Shown: positions 19,613-27,899 of the stretch, one piece after another
How positions within the stretch are numbered: the stretch's first letter is position 1
Layout: each line of letters begins with the position of its first letter
From: Acinetobacter sp. YWS30-1
GTDB lineage: Bacteria > Pseudomonadota > Gammaproteobacteria > Pseudomonadales > Moraxellaceae
Assembly (NCBI RefSeq): GCF_033558715.1
Contig: NZ_CP114606.1
Coordinates: 1,984,001 to 2,048,000, forward strand
Length of the DNA: 64,000 nucleotides
Direction of reading: 5' to 3'
Position numbers and translations under genes: made by a program
The notes under the pieces: generated by a model
What the model saw: only the letters and a program-made list of their open reading frames with translations
What the model was told of the DNA's origin: nothing
The model's database searches: none

Positions 19613-19885
19613 TTAAACGAAACGGATCGGTTTAAATTCCGGCTCATTTTTGTGATGATCATCATCACATTGTTCGCCTTCTTCTTTAGTGCCACGATCG
19701 ATATAACCGCTACGTTCGGTTTCTGGCAGGTTTTTCATTTCCCAGGCATAGACAGCCTGCATACAGGTCTGACGCTGCTCCTGAGTCAGTGCTACACCAT
19801 TTGGCCATTTGCCAATTTCAATGGCTGTTCTTAAGCGTTCTACAATCTCAGGATTGAGTACGGCAAGCATTTGTTCAATATTCAT
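19613..19885 (-). CDS. DUF1315 family protein (YeaC-like)
   Basis: The 90-residue cytoplasmic protein carries the family signature: LNPEIVERLRTAIEIGKWPNG, LTQEQRQTCMQAVYAWE and LPETERSGYIDRG. The tail is rich in Asp, His and Glu. Function of the family is unknown. It starts 2 bp after the nadK stop codon, so it is almost certainly translated from the nadK transcript. Confidence 0.9.
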   Translation of the reverse strand: MNIEQMLAVLNPEIVERLRTAIEIGKWPNGVALTQEQRQTCMQAVYAWEMKNLPETERSGYIDRGTKEEGEQCDDDHHKNEPEFKPIRFV

Positions 19886-19887
19886 AT

Positions 19888-20826
19888 TTAATCCTGCTTA
19901 AGATAGTCGAAGTCCTGATTCCAGCCCAGTTTGGTTCGACATGCATTATAGAAGTCATAACCTGGCGGATGCAGAAGATTCAGTTTAAAGGGATGCTTAC
20001 GAATATGGACGCTATCGCCAACATTCAAAGACACACTGTGTTGTCCATCCGCACTCACCATCGGCAGTACGCGATTTTCACGAATCATCAGTTTAATTTC
20101 ACTATGCCCTCCGACTACAATCGGACGTGAAGACAAGGTATGCGGATGCATCGGCACCAGCACAATTGCATCCATGCTTGGATGCACAATCGGTCCACCA
20201 CCGGACAGTGCATAGGCTGTCGATCCGGTCGGTGTAGATACAATCAGACCATCACTATGCTGACGATAGACATATTGTCCATCAATATTCAGCTCGAAAT
20301 CAATCATGTGTACCGATTTGCCCGAGTGCAAGACCACATCATTCAGTGCAATCGCATCATAGATGATTTCACCTTTGGAGCGAACTTCCATTTCCAGCAG
20401 GAAACGGCGTTCTGCCTGAAAATCACCTTTTAATACCTGATCCAGTTTAAAGATGACTTCAGTTGGCTTGATATCGGTCAGGAAGCCCAAACGACCACGG
20501 TTCACCCCGATCACTGGCGTATTGTATTTTACCAATGCCCGCGCTGCATGTAACAGTGAACCATCCCCACCTACCACAATGACTAGATCAACCACTTCAC
20601 CCAACAAGGCGCGGCTAACTGTTTGGGTATTCTGATAAGGAACCAGTTCAGCTGTATCTGCATCAAAAACAGGATGTAGACCTAAATTGAGCAGATGATC
20701 GTGGATCAGGCATAAGGTTTCAACCACTGAAGATTTATCCGGGCGTCCAATCAACCCGATATTTCGAAATGTCTTGTGGGAAATTTGCACCAGTGTCGTC
20801 GCTCCGCTTCGAATCCTGCTTATCAT
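19888..20826 (-). CDS. nadK: NAD kinase
   Basis: NAD kinase phosphorylates NAD to NADP in the cytoplasm. The 312-residue protein has FRNIGLIGRP near the start, the GGDGSLLHAAR nucleotide motif, GVNRGRLGFLTD, and the TPTGSTAYALSGGGPIV motif, all diagnostic. The N-terminal 18 residues before FRNIG vary in the family, so the exact start is uncertain. It is followed by a DUF1315 gene only 2 bp away and is divergent from mrcB. Confidence 0.96.
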   Translation of the reverse strand: MISRIRSGATTLVQISHKTFRNIGLIGRPDKSSVVETLCLIHDHLLNLGLHPVFDADTAELVPYQNTQTVSRALLGEVVDLVIVVGGDGSLLHAARALVKYNTPVIGVNRGRLGFLTDIKPTEVIFKLDQVLKGDFQAERRFLLEMEVRSKGEIIYDAIALNDVVLHSGKSVHMIDFELNIDGQYVYRQHSDGLIVSTPTGSTAYALSGGGPIVHPSMDAIVLVPMHPHTLSSRPIVVGGHSEIKLMIRENRVLPMVSADGQHSVSLNVGDSVHIRKHPFKLNLLHPPGYDFYNACRTKLGWNQDFDYLKQD

Positions 20827-20913
20827 AACATTAAGCTTGAATAGGATGACAATTTATAACATGACAAAGCTGTGCAGGATTGAATTGAAATAGATTGAAA
20901 TTAAGGAGAAAAT

Positions 20914-20949
20914 GTGAAGTTTAATTTTAATTTTAATCTCAATAATTGA
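20914..20949 (+). CDS. Possible 11-residue peptide MKFNFNFNLNN
   Basis: A GTG codon five bases after a perfect AAGGAG opens a frame of 11 codons with an FN repeat and a TGA stop, 69 bp upstream of mrcB. An ATG two bases earlier is followed directly by TGA. This could be a leader peptide or a chance ribosome binding site in AT-rich DNA. Confidence 0.22.
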   Translation: MKFNFNFNLNN

Positions 20950-21017
20950 TTAAATATTGCAAAATAATGAAAAGCTTCGCATGATTAGCACAATTTCACA
21001 GGGTCTTATCGTCATTT

Positions 21018-23408
21018 ATGAAATCTGAACGAGGTATGGGGTTCATTGCCTTAATCTTCTCCATTCTAGTCATTTCTGCATTTGTAGCATTTAGTATCTA
21101 TTTGATTAAATTAGATAATATTGTGCGTGAAAAATTTGAAGGCCAACGCTGGGATATTCCGGCCAAGGTTTTCGCACGCCCGATGGAAGTGTATGTAAAT
21201 GCCCCGGTCAGCCAGCAGGATTTCCAACAAGAATTAAAATTACTGGGTTATAAAGGTTCGGACAGCTATACCAAATCGGGCAGCTTTGTCAGCACTGGCA
21301 ATACCATGTATGTGCATACCCGTGGCTTTGATTTTGGCGATCGCGTTGAACCTGAACAGGTATTGAAAGTCAGCTTTAATGGCGATCAGATTGCTGAAGT
21401 AAGTGCGACCAAACCCTCTTCTAGCGGGATTGCCCGTCTGGAACCTTTATTGATTGGTGGTATTTATCCACAGCATAATGAAGACCGTGTGCTGATTAAG
21501 CTCAATAAAGTGCCTAAACCGTTAATTGACGCATTAATTGCCACTGAAGACCGTAATTTCTACAATCACCATGGTGTATCTCCACGCGGGATTGCACGTG
21601 CAGTGGTAAGTAATATTACTGGTGGTAAACGTCAAGGTGGTTCAACCCTCACCCAGCAGCTGGTCAAGAATTTCTACTTAACACCAGAACGCACCTTAAA
21701 ACGTAAGGTGAATGAAGCCTTTATGGCAATGCTGATTGAATTGCATTATGGCAAAGATGAGATTCTGGAAGCCTATTTAAATGAAGTGAATCTGGGCCAA
21801 AATGGCAACTATTCTGTAAACGGTTATGGTCTGGCTTCACAATTTTATTTTGGCTTGCCGTTACGTGAACTGAATATTTCTCAACAGGCCTTTTTAGTCG
21901 GTCTGGTACAAGGTCCAAGCCTGTATAACCCATGGCGTAATCCTGAACTTGCGAAAAAACGTCGTGATGTGGTTCTAAATAATATGCTGGTAATGGGTAA
22001 TCTGACCCAAGATCAGTATGAAACAGAAACTGCCCGTCCGCTGAACGTCATTTCCAAACCAACTTTAGGCCCTGCTCGCTTCCCGGATTTTCTGGATATC
22101 GTTCGCCGTCAGTTGCGTACCGAATATCAGGAAACTGATTTAACCAACCAGGGTCTGCGTATTTTCACAACCTTAGATCCATTGGCACAAACCCGAATTC
22201 AAGACAGCTTTAAGGAAAGTGTAGCCCGTTTAAGCAAAGCCAATCCAGGCCGTCTAAAAGATTTGCAGGGCGCTGTTCTGGTCGCACACCCTGAAAATGG
22301 CGAACTGGTTGCAGCGGTAGGTTCTACCCAGGACTTTACCGGTTTTAACCGTGCTTTAGATGCCAAGCGTCAGGTGGGTTCATTACTCAAACCGGTGATT
22401 TATTTGACAGCACTAGAATCGAATCGTTATCACTGGGCCAGTCCAATTGAAGACAGTCAGATCACCATTCAAAGTGATGGCAAACCCTGGACACCGAAAA
22501 ACTATAGTGGTAGCGCACATGGTGTAGTACCGATGTCTCTTGCCCTGTCACAATCCTATAACCTGTCTGCGGTACGTTTGGCACAGGAATTTGGCCTGTC
22601 GACCTTTATTAACCATCTGCAAAAATTCGGTGTGACTTCTGACATTCCTTCTTATCCATCTATTTATTTAGGTGCAGTAGACATGTCACCGATGGAAGTG
22701 ATGAATATTTACGGTAACTTCGCAACAGGTGGCTTTAAATATCCGGTGAAATCGATTCGTTCTGTAGTCGATGCGAATGGCCGCTCGCTTGAACGTTACA
22801 GCTTAAGTGTTCAGCCGACGATTGATCCAGCATCAGCCTATGCTCTGAATTATGGTTTACAACAGGTCATGTCGAGTGGTACCGGTCGTTCTGCCTATAA
22901 CAGTTTGCCACGCAACCTGAATCTGGCGGGTAAATCGGGTACGACAAACGATACCCGTGATTCATGGTTTGCAGGTTATTCTGGCAACTATATGACAGTG
23001 GTCTGGTTAGGTCTGGATGACAACAAAGTCACTGGATTAACCGGTTCTTCAGGTGCACTTCCGGTCTGGACCAATGTCATGAAACAGCTGCATCAGAAGC
23101 CGGTGAATCTGGCTCAGCCTAATGAAATTGAATGGCACTGGCTGGACCGTTATACAGGTAAACTGACTGCCCAAGGCTGTGATGGTGCCATGTATATTCC
23201 GATTTCACGTCATGCCTTGCCTAATCAGGCAACTGCTTGTGGCATCTCGCATTACGCCACTGAACCTTATACGATTGATTCAGAACCTTCACCAGAAGAT
23301 GAGGAAGATGATGATCTCAGTCGTTATATACAAGAAAGTGAAACAGAAATAGAACGCGAAGTTGCTAAACAAACCCGTATTATCGCGAGTGGAAGTTATA
23401 GCCAATAA
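21018..23408 (+). CDS. mrcB: Penicillin-binding protein 1B, bifunctional peptidoglycan synthase
   Basis: The 796-residue inner membrane protein has one N-terminal transmembrane helix at about 8-30, a UB2H-like region, then a GT51 glycosyltransferase with catalytic Glu177 (ATEDRNFYNHHG) and QGGSTLTQQLVKN. The transpeptidase domain has SLLK with nucleophile Ser455, SYN at 513-515 and KSGTT starting at 639. It polymerises and crosslinks peptidoglycan. The C-terminal tail after about 750 is acidic. The next gene, 8 bp downstream, encodes a TPR lipoprotein that is probably its activator. Confidence 0.95.
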   Translation: MKSERGMGFIALIFSILVISAFVAFSIYLIKLDNIVREKFEGQRWDIPAKVFARPMEVYVNAPVSQQDFQQELKLLGYKGSDSYTKSGSFVSTGNTMYVHTRGFDFGDRVEPEQVLKVSFNGDQIAEVSATKPSSSGIARLEPLLIGGIYPQHNEDRVLIKLNKVPKPLIDALIATEDRNFYNHHGVSPRGIARAVVSNITGGKRQGGSTLTQQLVKNFYLTPERTLKRKVNEAFMAMLIELHYGKDEILEAYLNEVNLGQNGNYSVNGYGLASQFYFGLPLRELNISQQAFLVGLVQGPSLYNPWRNPELAKKRRDVVLNNMLVMGNLTQDQYETETARPLNVISKPTLGPARFPDFLDIVRRQLRTEYQETDLTNQGLRIFTTLDPLAQTRIQDSFKESVARLSKANPGRLKDLQGAVLVAHPENGELVAAVGSTQDFTGFNRALDAKRQVGSLLKPVIYLTALESNRYHWASPIEDSQITIQSDGKPWTPKNYSGSAHGVVPMSLALSQSYNLSAVRLAQEFGLSTFINHLQKFGVTSDIPSYPSIYLGAVDMSPMEVMNIYGNFATGGFKYPVKSIRSVVDANGRSLERYSLSVQPTIDPASAYALNYGLQQVMSSGTGRSAYNSLPRNLNLAGKSGTTNDTRDSWFAGYSGNYMTVVWLGLDDNKVTGLTGSSGALPVWTNVMKQLHQKPVNLAQPNEIEWHWLDRYTGKLTAQGCDGAMYIPISRHALPNQATACGISHYATEPYTIDSEPSPEDEEDDDLSRYIQESETEIEREVAKQTRIIASGSYSQ

Positions 23409-23416
23409 TTGAGTCT

Positions 23417-23971
23417 ATGTTTATGTTAAGAAAATTGATTCCTGGTCTGCTCATCCTCGGTCTGGTGGGCTGCCAAAGCATGTCGGAGCCAGAACAGCCT
23501 GCGGCTCCTACTAAACCTCCGGTTCAGCAGAAACCAAAACCCTCTACACCTGATGGTGTAGTGATTACGCCCTATGATCGACCGGAGATTAAACGTCAGA
23601 AGATTGTGATCCCTGAGCAAAAGCCTCAGGCACAAAAGTTTGATGATGGACGTAACTTACCTGCATTTAAAAAATTGATGCAGCAAACTCAGCAGGCCTA
23701 TAGCAAGCAGCAATATAATCAAGCTGAAACTTCTGCAGTACAAGCTCAGCGTTTGGCGCCCCAAGCTTCAGAAACTTATCTGTATCTTGGCTTGATCGCA
23801 AACCGTAAAAACCAGCCGGCCCGTGCAGATGCTTTCGCCTTACGTGGTTTGAGCTATGCGCAGACCAATGCAATGAAAAAGCAGCTCTGGCAGGTGCGCC
23901 TGAAAGCAGCTCAACTGCAAAAAAACACCAAAGCCATTCAGCAAGCTCAGCAGGCCTTAAAGAAATTTTAA
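23417..23971 (+). CDS. lpoP: TPR lipoprotein, probable PBP1B activator LpoP
   Basis: The 184-residue protein has a lipoprotein signal (LILGLVGC lipobox), a Pro/Lys/Gln-rich linker of about 55 residues, and a helical TPR-like domain (AYSKQQYNQAE, YLYLGLIANRK, ARADAFALRGL). In Pseudomonas aeruginosa a TPR lipoprotein of this kind, LpoP, is encoded beside PBP1b and activates it from the outer membrane, and Acinetobacter is reported to have one. Position, architecture and the 8-bp spacing to mrcB support that role. The identification rests on context rather than strong residue identity. Confidence 0.75.
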   Translation: MFMLRKLIPGLLILGLVGCQSMSEPEQPAAPTKPPVQQKPKPSTPDGVVITPYDRPEIKRQKIVIPEQKPQAQKFDDGRNLPAFKKLMQQTQQAYSKQQYNQAETSAVQAQRLAPQASETYLYLGLIANRKNQPARADAFALRGLSYAQTNAMKKQLWQVRLKAAQLQKNTKAIQQAQQALKKF

Positions 23972-24012
23972 GGCCCTGGCGTGAGCCCGGTTATTTATAA
24001 TAAGTTTCTGAC

Positions 24013-24912
24013 TTAAACATAACGGATCCCTGCAATCCCATAAGCATGCTGGTTTTGAGCATGGTCTAGATCTTCAGCTTTTATACCGCCTAAGGCAAAT
24101 ACAGGAATCTGTACCTGTTCAGCCATCTGTTTAAATTTTTCCCAGCCTAAAGCTGCGGTATCAGGATGTGTTTCTGTTGCCAGTACCGGGCTGAGTAAAG
24201 CTGCTTCACAGCCTATGTTTTCTGCATGTTTTAATGCTTCCAGATCGTGACAGGCTGCAAGATAACGATAGCCACCAGCTAACTCCCCTTTTTGCAGTTG
24301 CATCAATTGAGACTGTTTCAGGTGAAGCGTACGAATGGTTTGCTGCTGCAATTCATTCAATTGTGACCAAAGTTCCTGATTAATGATCAATCTGGATAAC
24401 TGATCGACTGGAATCTGCTGTAACTGGCTAATGTGTTCAGGGCTGGCCATTACTCGCCAATACAGCATCTGGTCTGTTTCCAGATTATTCAGGTGACTCA
24501 AGTCTTCAGAAATTTTGATCTTTCTCGGCCATTGCAGCTTTTGAATCATGGCCTGATTGGCTTTAGGAAAGTTCAGCTCACTGAGTTCATCCCGGCTATA
24601 CCAGCGCCAAGGCTGCTTGATTCCAGCTAATTGTTCTGGCTGAACCGAAGCATGGAAAATATGCAGATTGACGATGACATCTTCATATTCATGCGAAATA
24701 AAATCAAAAGCCTGCCATTGTTCGATGTCAATTCCGACTTCTTCAATCACTTCACGTCGACATGCCTCTATAGGCAATTCGCCCTGTTCTACTTTTCCGC
24801 CTGGAAACTCATATTTATTGCCCTGATGCTGTTTAGCTTCACGCCAACCGACCAGAACCTGATTGTGATGAAATAAAATAGCGATTGCGACATGAATTGT
24901 GGCTTTAGACAT
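24013..24912 (-). CDS. Nudix hydrolase fused to a thiamine phosphate synthase-like domain
   Basis: The protein has 299 residues from the ATG at 24912 (MSKATIHVAIA). Residues 1-130 form a MutT-type Nudix domain, with the box GGKVEQGELPIEACRREVIEEVG; such domains clean 8-oxo-dGTP or similar nucleotides. The C-terminal part from about 170 resembles the ThiE/TenI barrel, with LAACHDLEAL, AALLSPV and VFALGGIK. This two-domain form is common in gammaproteobacteria. The role of the ThiE-like part is not established. It is divergent from hemP. Confidence 0.9.
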   Translation of the reverse strand: MSKATIHVAIAILFHHNQVLVGWREAKQHQGNKYEFPGGKVEQGELPIEACRREVIEEVGIDIEQWQAFDFISHEYEDVIVNLHIFHASVQPEQLAGIKQPWRWYSRDELSELNFPKANQAMIQKLQWPRKIKISEDLSHLNNLETDQMLYWRVMASPEHISQLQQIPVDQLSRLIINQELWSQLNELQQQTIRTLHLKQSQLMQLQKGELAGGYRYLAACHDLEALKHAENIGCEAALLSPVLATETHPDTAALGWEKFKQMAEQVQIPVFALGGIKAEDLDHAQNQHAYGIAGIRYV

Positions 24913-24984
24913 AATGTTCTGAACTATTGAAGTTTTACAGATTGTAAGCAAATTAGAGTTTTTTATAAATGCAGCAATTATTCG

Positions 24985-25018
24985 TTGACAGATCTATTCG
25001 ATAATGATTATCATTTAA
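24985..25018 (+). promoter_or_regulatory. hemP promoter overlapped by a Fur box
   Basis: A perfect -35 TTGACA lies at 24985-24990 and a -10-like TATCAT at 25009-25014 with 18-bp spacing. The sequence GATAATGATTATCATTTAA at 25000-25018 matches 15 of 19 positions of the Fur consensus and covers the -10, so iron-bound Fur should block this promoter. Confidence 0.82.
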
Positions 25019-25050
25019 ATCAATCCAAAACACACCACGGAGTCGACGGA

Positions 25051-25221
25051 ATGAACGCACCATTTAGCCTATTTACCCGCAATAATGATACTCAGCATGC
25101 GCTACCGATGTTGCATTCGAACAATTTATTTGCGCTAGGACGAGAAATCCGGATCATGCATGCGGGTGAAGAATACCGTCTACGTTTGACTCGTAACAAT
25201 CGTCTCATCCTGACTAAGTAA
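25051..25221 (+). CDS. hemP: Hemin uptake protein HemP
   Basis: The 56-residue protein starts at the ATG at 25051 and ends with REIRIMHAGEEYRLRLTRNN, the hallmark of the HemP family. HemP genes usually sit by haem receptors and help haem uptake or its regulation. Here no receptor follows: the gene has its own Fur-boxed promoter and its own terminator at 25257-25287, so it is a single-gene unit. The frame extends upstream through the Fur box, but that is not translated if the promoter is right. Confidence 0.9.
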   Translation: MNAPFSLFTRNNDTQHALPMLHSNNLFALGREIRIMHAGEEYRLRLTRNNRLILTK

Positions 25222-25256
25222 TTTAAATACTCCAAAAATAATAAACGTGGGAACAG

Positions 25257-25287
25257 GCAGTATGAATCAGCGCATACTGCTTTTTTT
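25257..25287 (+). terminator. Terminator of hemP
   Basis: An 8-bp stem GCAGTATG / CATACTGC with an 8-base loop is followed by seven T. Confidence 0.9.
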
Positions 25288-25307
25288 AATTGCTATATCT
25301 AATATCT

Positions 25308-26633
25308 TTATTCTTCAGATTGAAAAATTAATGAAACTTTAAGCCCACCCAAAACTGACGGCGCATAATCAATCTTGGCCGTATGTAACTGCATAATCTT
25401 TTGACAAATCGACAGTCCCAAACCTGAACCTTGTGTTCGCGTGCCCAAGGCGCGGTAAAAACGCTCACCTAAACGTTGAACAACTTCTTCCTGAATTCCC
25501 TCTCCCGAATTTTCAATCATAAGTTGTAAATTCTGACCTTCAACTATCGTCCTGATTTCGACCTGTCCCTGCATCGGCGTATAACGAATGGCATTATCAA
25601 CCAGATTGCGGATACAGCTAAAAATCAGCTCTGCATTTGCTTCAATCACTGCATCTTCAAGTTTTAAGTTCCAGTGGATCTCTTTTTCCTGAGCAAAAGG
25701 TTGTAAAGCTTGTAAGACCTCCTGAACCAATACTTTAAGATTCACCTGCTGTTTGGGCAACTGCTCTGCATGTTCTGGATCAAGCCGAGCCAATAGCAGT
25801 AAGTTTTCCAGAATCTGCGTTCCGCGGTTGACGTCATTCTGAATCATCTGTAACGCTTGCCTAAGTTGAGCATCTTCCTGATATTTACGTTTCAGCACCT
25901 GTAAACGCATTTGAATGGCAGACAATGGGGAACGCAACTCATGTGAAGCATCGGCAGTAAAACGTTGCTCGGCAGCCAATGACTTTTCCAGCCTGCTCAA
26001 CATGGCATTCAGCTGACGGATAATCGGTTGCAATTCAGTAATCTCAGGATCAGGACTTTGAACCGGACTGAGATCCTGTGCAGATTTAGAACCGATTTCT
26101 CGGGAAATTTTATTTAAAGGTCTTAATTGCCGCTTAATGGCAAAACGTAAAATCAGCCACTGTAATATCCATAGGATAAATAAAATCCCGGCGAAACCTA
26201 AAGTCGTTTGCCAAAGCTCATCAAAGCGTACCGAAAGCGGTTGTACCACTTTCACTTTCAAGTCTTGATCTTCAGCAATCAGAATGCGAATAAAATGACC
26301 ATTTTCATAATCAAAGTGAAATCCATTTTTCTGTGCAACTGGTATCTCATAAATCAGTTCATCATCAATTGAAGTGGTCAGTACTTGCTGATTCAGTAGT
26401 AAGGCATATTGAATATCAAACTGCTCACTGATTTCATCGACCTGCGCATTTTTGGCTTGATTAACATCTCCCAGAAGTAACTCTGAAATTTCCTCCATCA
26501 GGTCATCATGCAGATCAATCGCCTGATAACTGGAAATTCCCAATAACAGCAGCCACGCCAGAAATCCTGCCAGTATGGAACTGAACATGGCATGTTGAAT
26601 CAGCCGACTTTGCAGGGAAATGGGTGCCTTCAT
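25308..26633 (-). CDS. qseC: Sensor histidine kinase, QseC-like
   Basis: The 441-residue inner membrane kinase has transmembrane helices at about 15-38 and 145-165 with a periplasmic sensor between them. A HAMP-type linker, the H-box DASHELRSP with phosphorylated His231, an N-box (NLVDNAIRYTP) and a GSGLGLSI ATP-lid motif follow. It overlaps the response regulator gene by 4 bp (ATGA). The upstream ygiW gene gives the ygiW-qseB-qseC order seen in E. coli, which is my reason for the name. The signal sensed is unknown. Confidence 0.85.
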   Translation of the reverse strand: MKAPISLQSRLIQHAMFSSILAGFLAWLLLLGISSYQAIDLHDDLMEEISELLLGDVNQAKNAQVDEISEQFDIQYALLLNQQVLTTSIDDELIYEIPVAQKNGFHFDYENGHFIRILIAEDQDLKVKVVQPLSVRFDELWQTTLGFAGILFILWILQWLILRFAIKRQLRPLNKISREIGSKSAQDLSPVQSPDPEITELQPIIRQLNAMLSRLEKSLAAEQRFTADASHELRSPLSAIQMRLQVLKRKYQEDAQLRQALQMIQNDVNRGTQILENLLLLARLDPEHAEQLPKQQVNLKVLVQEVLQALQPFAQEKEIHWNLKLEDAVIEANAELIFSCIRNLVDNAIRYTPMQGQVEIRTIVEGQNLQLMIENSGEGIQEEVVQRLGERFYRALGTRTQGSGLGLSICQKIMQLHTAKIDYAPSVLGGLKVSLIFQSEE

Positions 26634-27301
26634 ATGGAGGCCTCGGGTTTATGCATCCGGTAGCCCAAGCCACGAATAGTTTTGATCATCTGACTGCCAA
26701 TTTTTTTACGTAGCTGATAAATAAAGACTTCAATCGCATTGCTTTCGATTTCATCTCCCCAGGCATAGAGTGATTCTTCCAGCTGTTCCCGGGTAATGAT
26801 ATGTTCTGGTTTTTGCATCAGCTTATATAAAATCTGGAATTCTTTTGCAGTCAGATTAATACTCTGCCCCGCCTTCATTACTGTCTTGGCCTGGGTGTCC
26901 AGACTAAGATCCTGCCACTGCAGGACATGATTTGGCATTTGCTGTTTTTGTCTGAGCTGGGCACGCACGCGAGCGGAAAGCTCTTCCAGACTAAAGGGTT
27001 TTACCAGATAATCATTGGCCCCCAAATCAAGTCCTGCGACCCGGTCATGAATACTGTCCTTGGCGGTGATAAAGATAACAGGTGTATCTTTCTGTTTATT
27101 GCGCAAGCTTTTAAGAATGTCGTCTCCGGTTGCATTCGGCAGGCCACGGTCCAGCAAAATACAGTCATACTGATGCTGTTCAATTGCCAGAATGGCATGA
27201 TCCCCTCGATCGACCCGATCAATTACATAACCGTCCATTTCCAGCCAGGTTTGAATACTTTCCGCCTGAGATTCATCATCCTCTGCCAAAAGAATACGCA
27301 T
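26630..27301 (-). CDS. qseB: Response regulator of the OmpR family, QseB-like
   Basis: From the ATG at 27301 the protein has 223 residues. The receiver domain has acidic Asp8 and Asp9, phospho-acceptor Asp51 in LLDRGLP, Thr79 and Lys101. A winged-helix DNA-binding domain follows, with LTAKEFQILYKLM and the C-terminal TIRGLGYRM motif. The upstream extension to 27388 runs through a terminator hairpin and is not coding. Residues 52-60 (RGLPNATGD) depart from the common LPxxDG form. It overlaps qseC by 4 bp. Confidence 0.88.
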   Translation of the reverse strand: MRILLAEDDESQAESIQTWLEMDGYVIDRVDRGDHAILAIEQHQYDCILLDRGLPNATGDDILKSLRNKQKDTPVIFITAKDSIHDRVAGLDLGANDYLVKPFSLEELSARVRAQLRQKQQMPNHVLQWQDLSLDTQAKTVMKAGQSINLTAKEFQILYKLMQKPEHIITREQLEESLYAWGDEIESNAIEVFIYQLRKKIGSQMIKTIRGLGYRMHKPEASI

Positions 27302-27355
27302 GCTATACTCCGCTTGTTTTATCTTTCTATCTTGTCTTGAAAAAGTTTTAGACTC

Positions 27356-27395
27356 AAAAAAAACCACATGCTTTTTGGTAACTTGCATGTGGTTT
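27356..27395 (-). terminator. Terminator between ygiW and qseB
   Basis: The minus strand reads AAACCACATGC, a 13-base loop, GCATGTGGTTT and then a run of T reaching eight in all. It should stop much of the ygiW transcript before qseB. Confidence 0.85.
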
Positions 27396-27438
27396 TTTGT
27401 TGCTGTCTTCAGATTCAGTTCAGGAAATCATGCTGGAA

Positions 27439-27804
27439 TTAGAACTGAACTTGGTCGACATCAATTTCAACACGTTTCGCAGGTTTATAGTCAATGTCTA
27501 CTTCACCAATGATTACCACAGGTGTTTTAGCTGATACTGGTTTACCTTGCCAAAGTTCATCATCAATTTCGACAGTGATGGTGCCAGTATTGTCACGGAA
27601 CTGGTATTTTTCATCACCGACAGCTTTTACCACATAACCTTTCAGCTGAACCTTGCTGTCATCTTTCATGGTCAATGCTTGCTTAACTGTAGTCGTTTTA
27701 GCAAATGCAGCCTGATTCACCGCAGTTTCACTACTCGCAACTGCGACAGTCCCAATTGAACCCATTAATGCTGCTGCTAAAACAGTATTCATCATCATTT
27801 TCAT
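27439..27804 (-). CDS. ygiW: YgiW/YdeI-type periplasmic OB-fold (BOF) stress protein
   Basis: The 121-residue protein has a signal peptide ending near AVAS (about residue 24). The mature domain reads VQLKGYVVKAVGDEKYQFRD, then TITVEIDDELWQG and GEVDIDYKPAKRVEIDVDQV, which is the BOF/DUF1471-independent OB-fold family of YgiW and YdeI. E. coli relatives protect against peroxide, cadmium and acid. It precedes qseB on the same strand as in E. coli, but a terminator separates them here. Confidence 0.9.
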   Translation of the reverse strand: MKMMMNTVLAAALMGSIGTVAVASSETAVNQAAFAKTTTVKQALTMKDDSKVQLKGYVVKAVGDEKYQFRDNTGTITVEIDDELWQGKPVSAKTPVVIIGEVDIDYKPAKRVEIDVDQVQF

Positions 27805-27899
27805 TGCAGTTACCTCTTTTTAAAGTCTTGCCCTGTTTCGATAATGCTATTAAAACAGCCGAAGATGAATTGAATCTTAAGATCGCTTCATCTTTAGAA

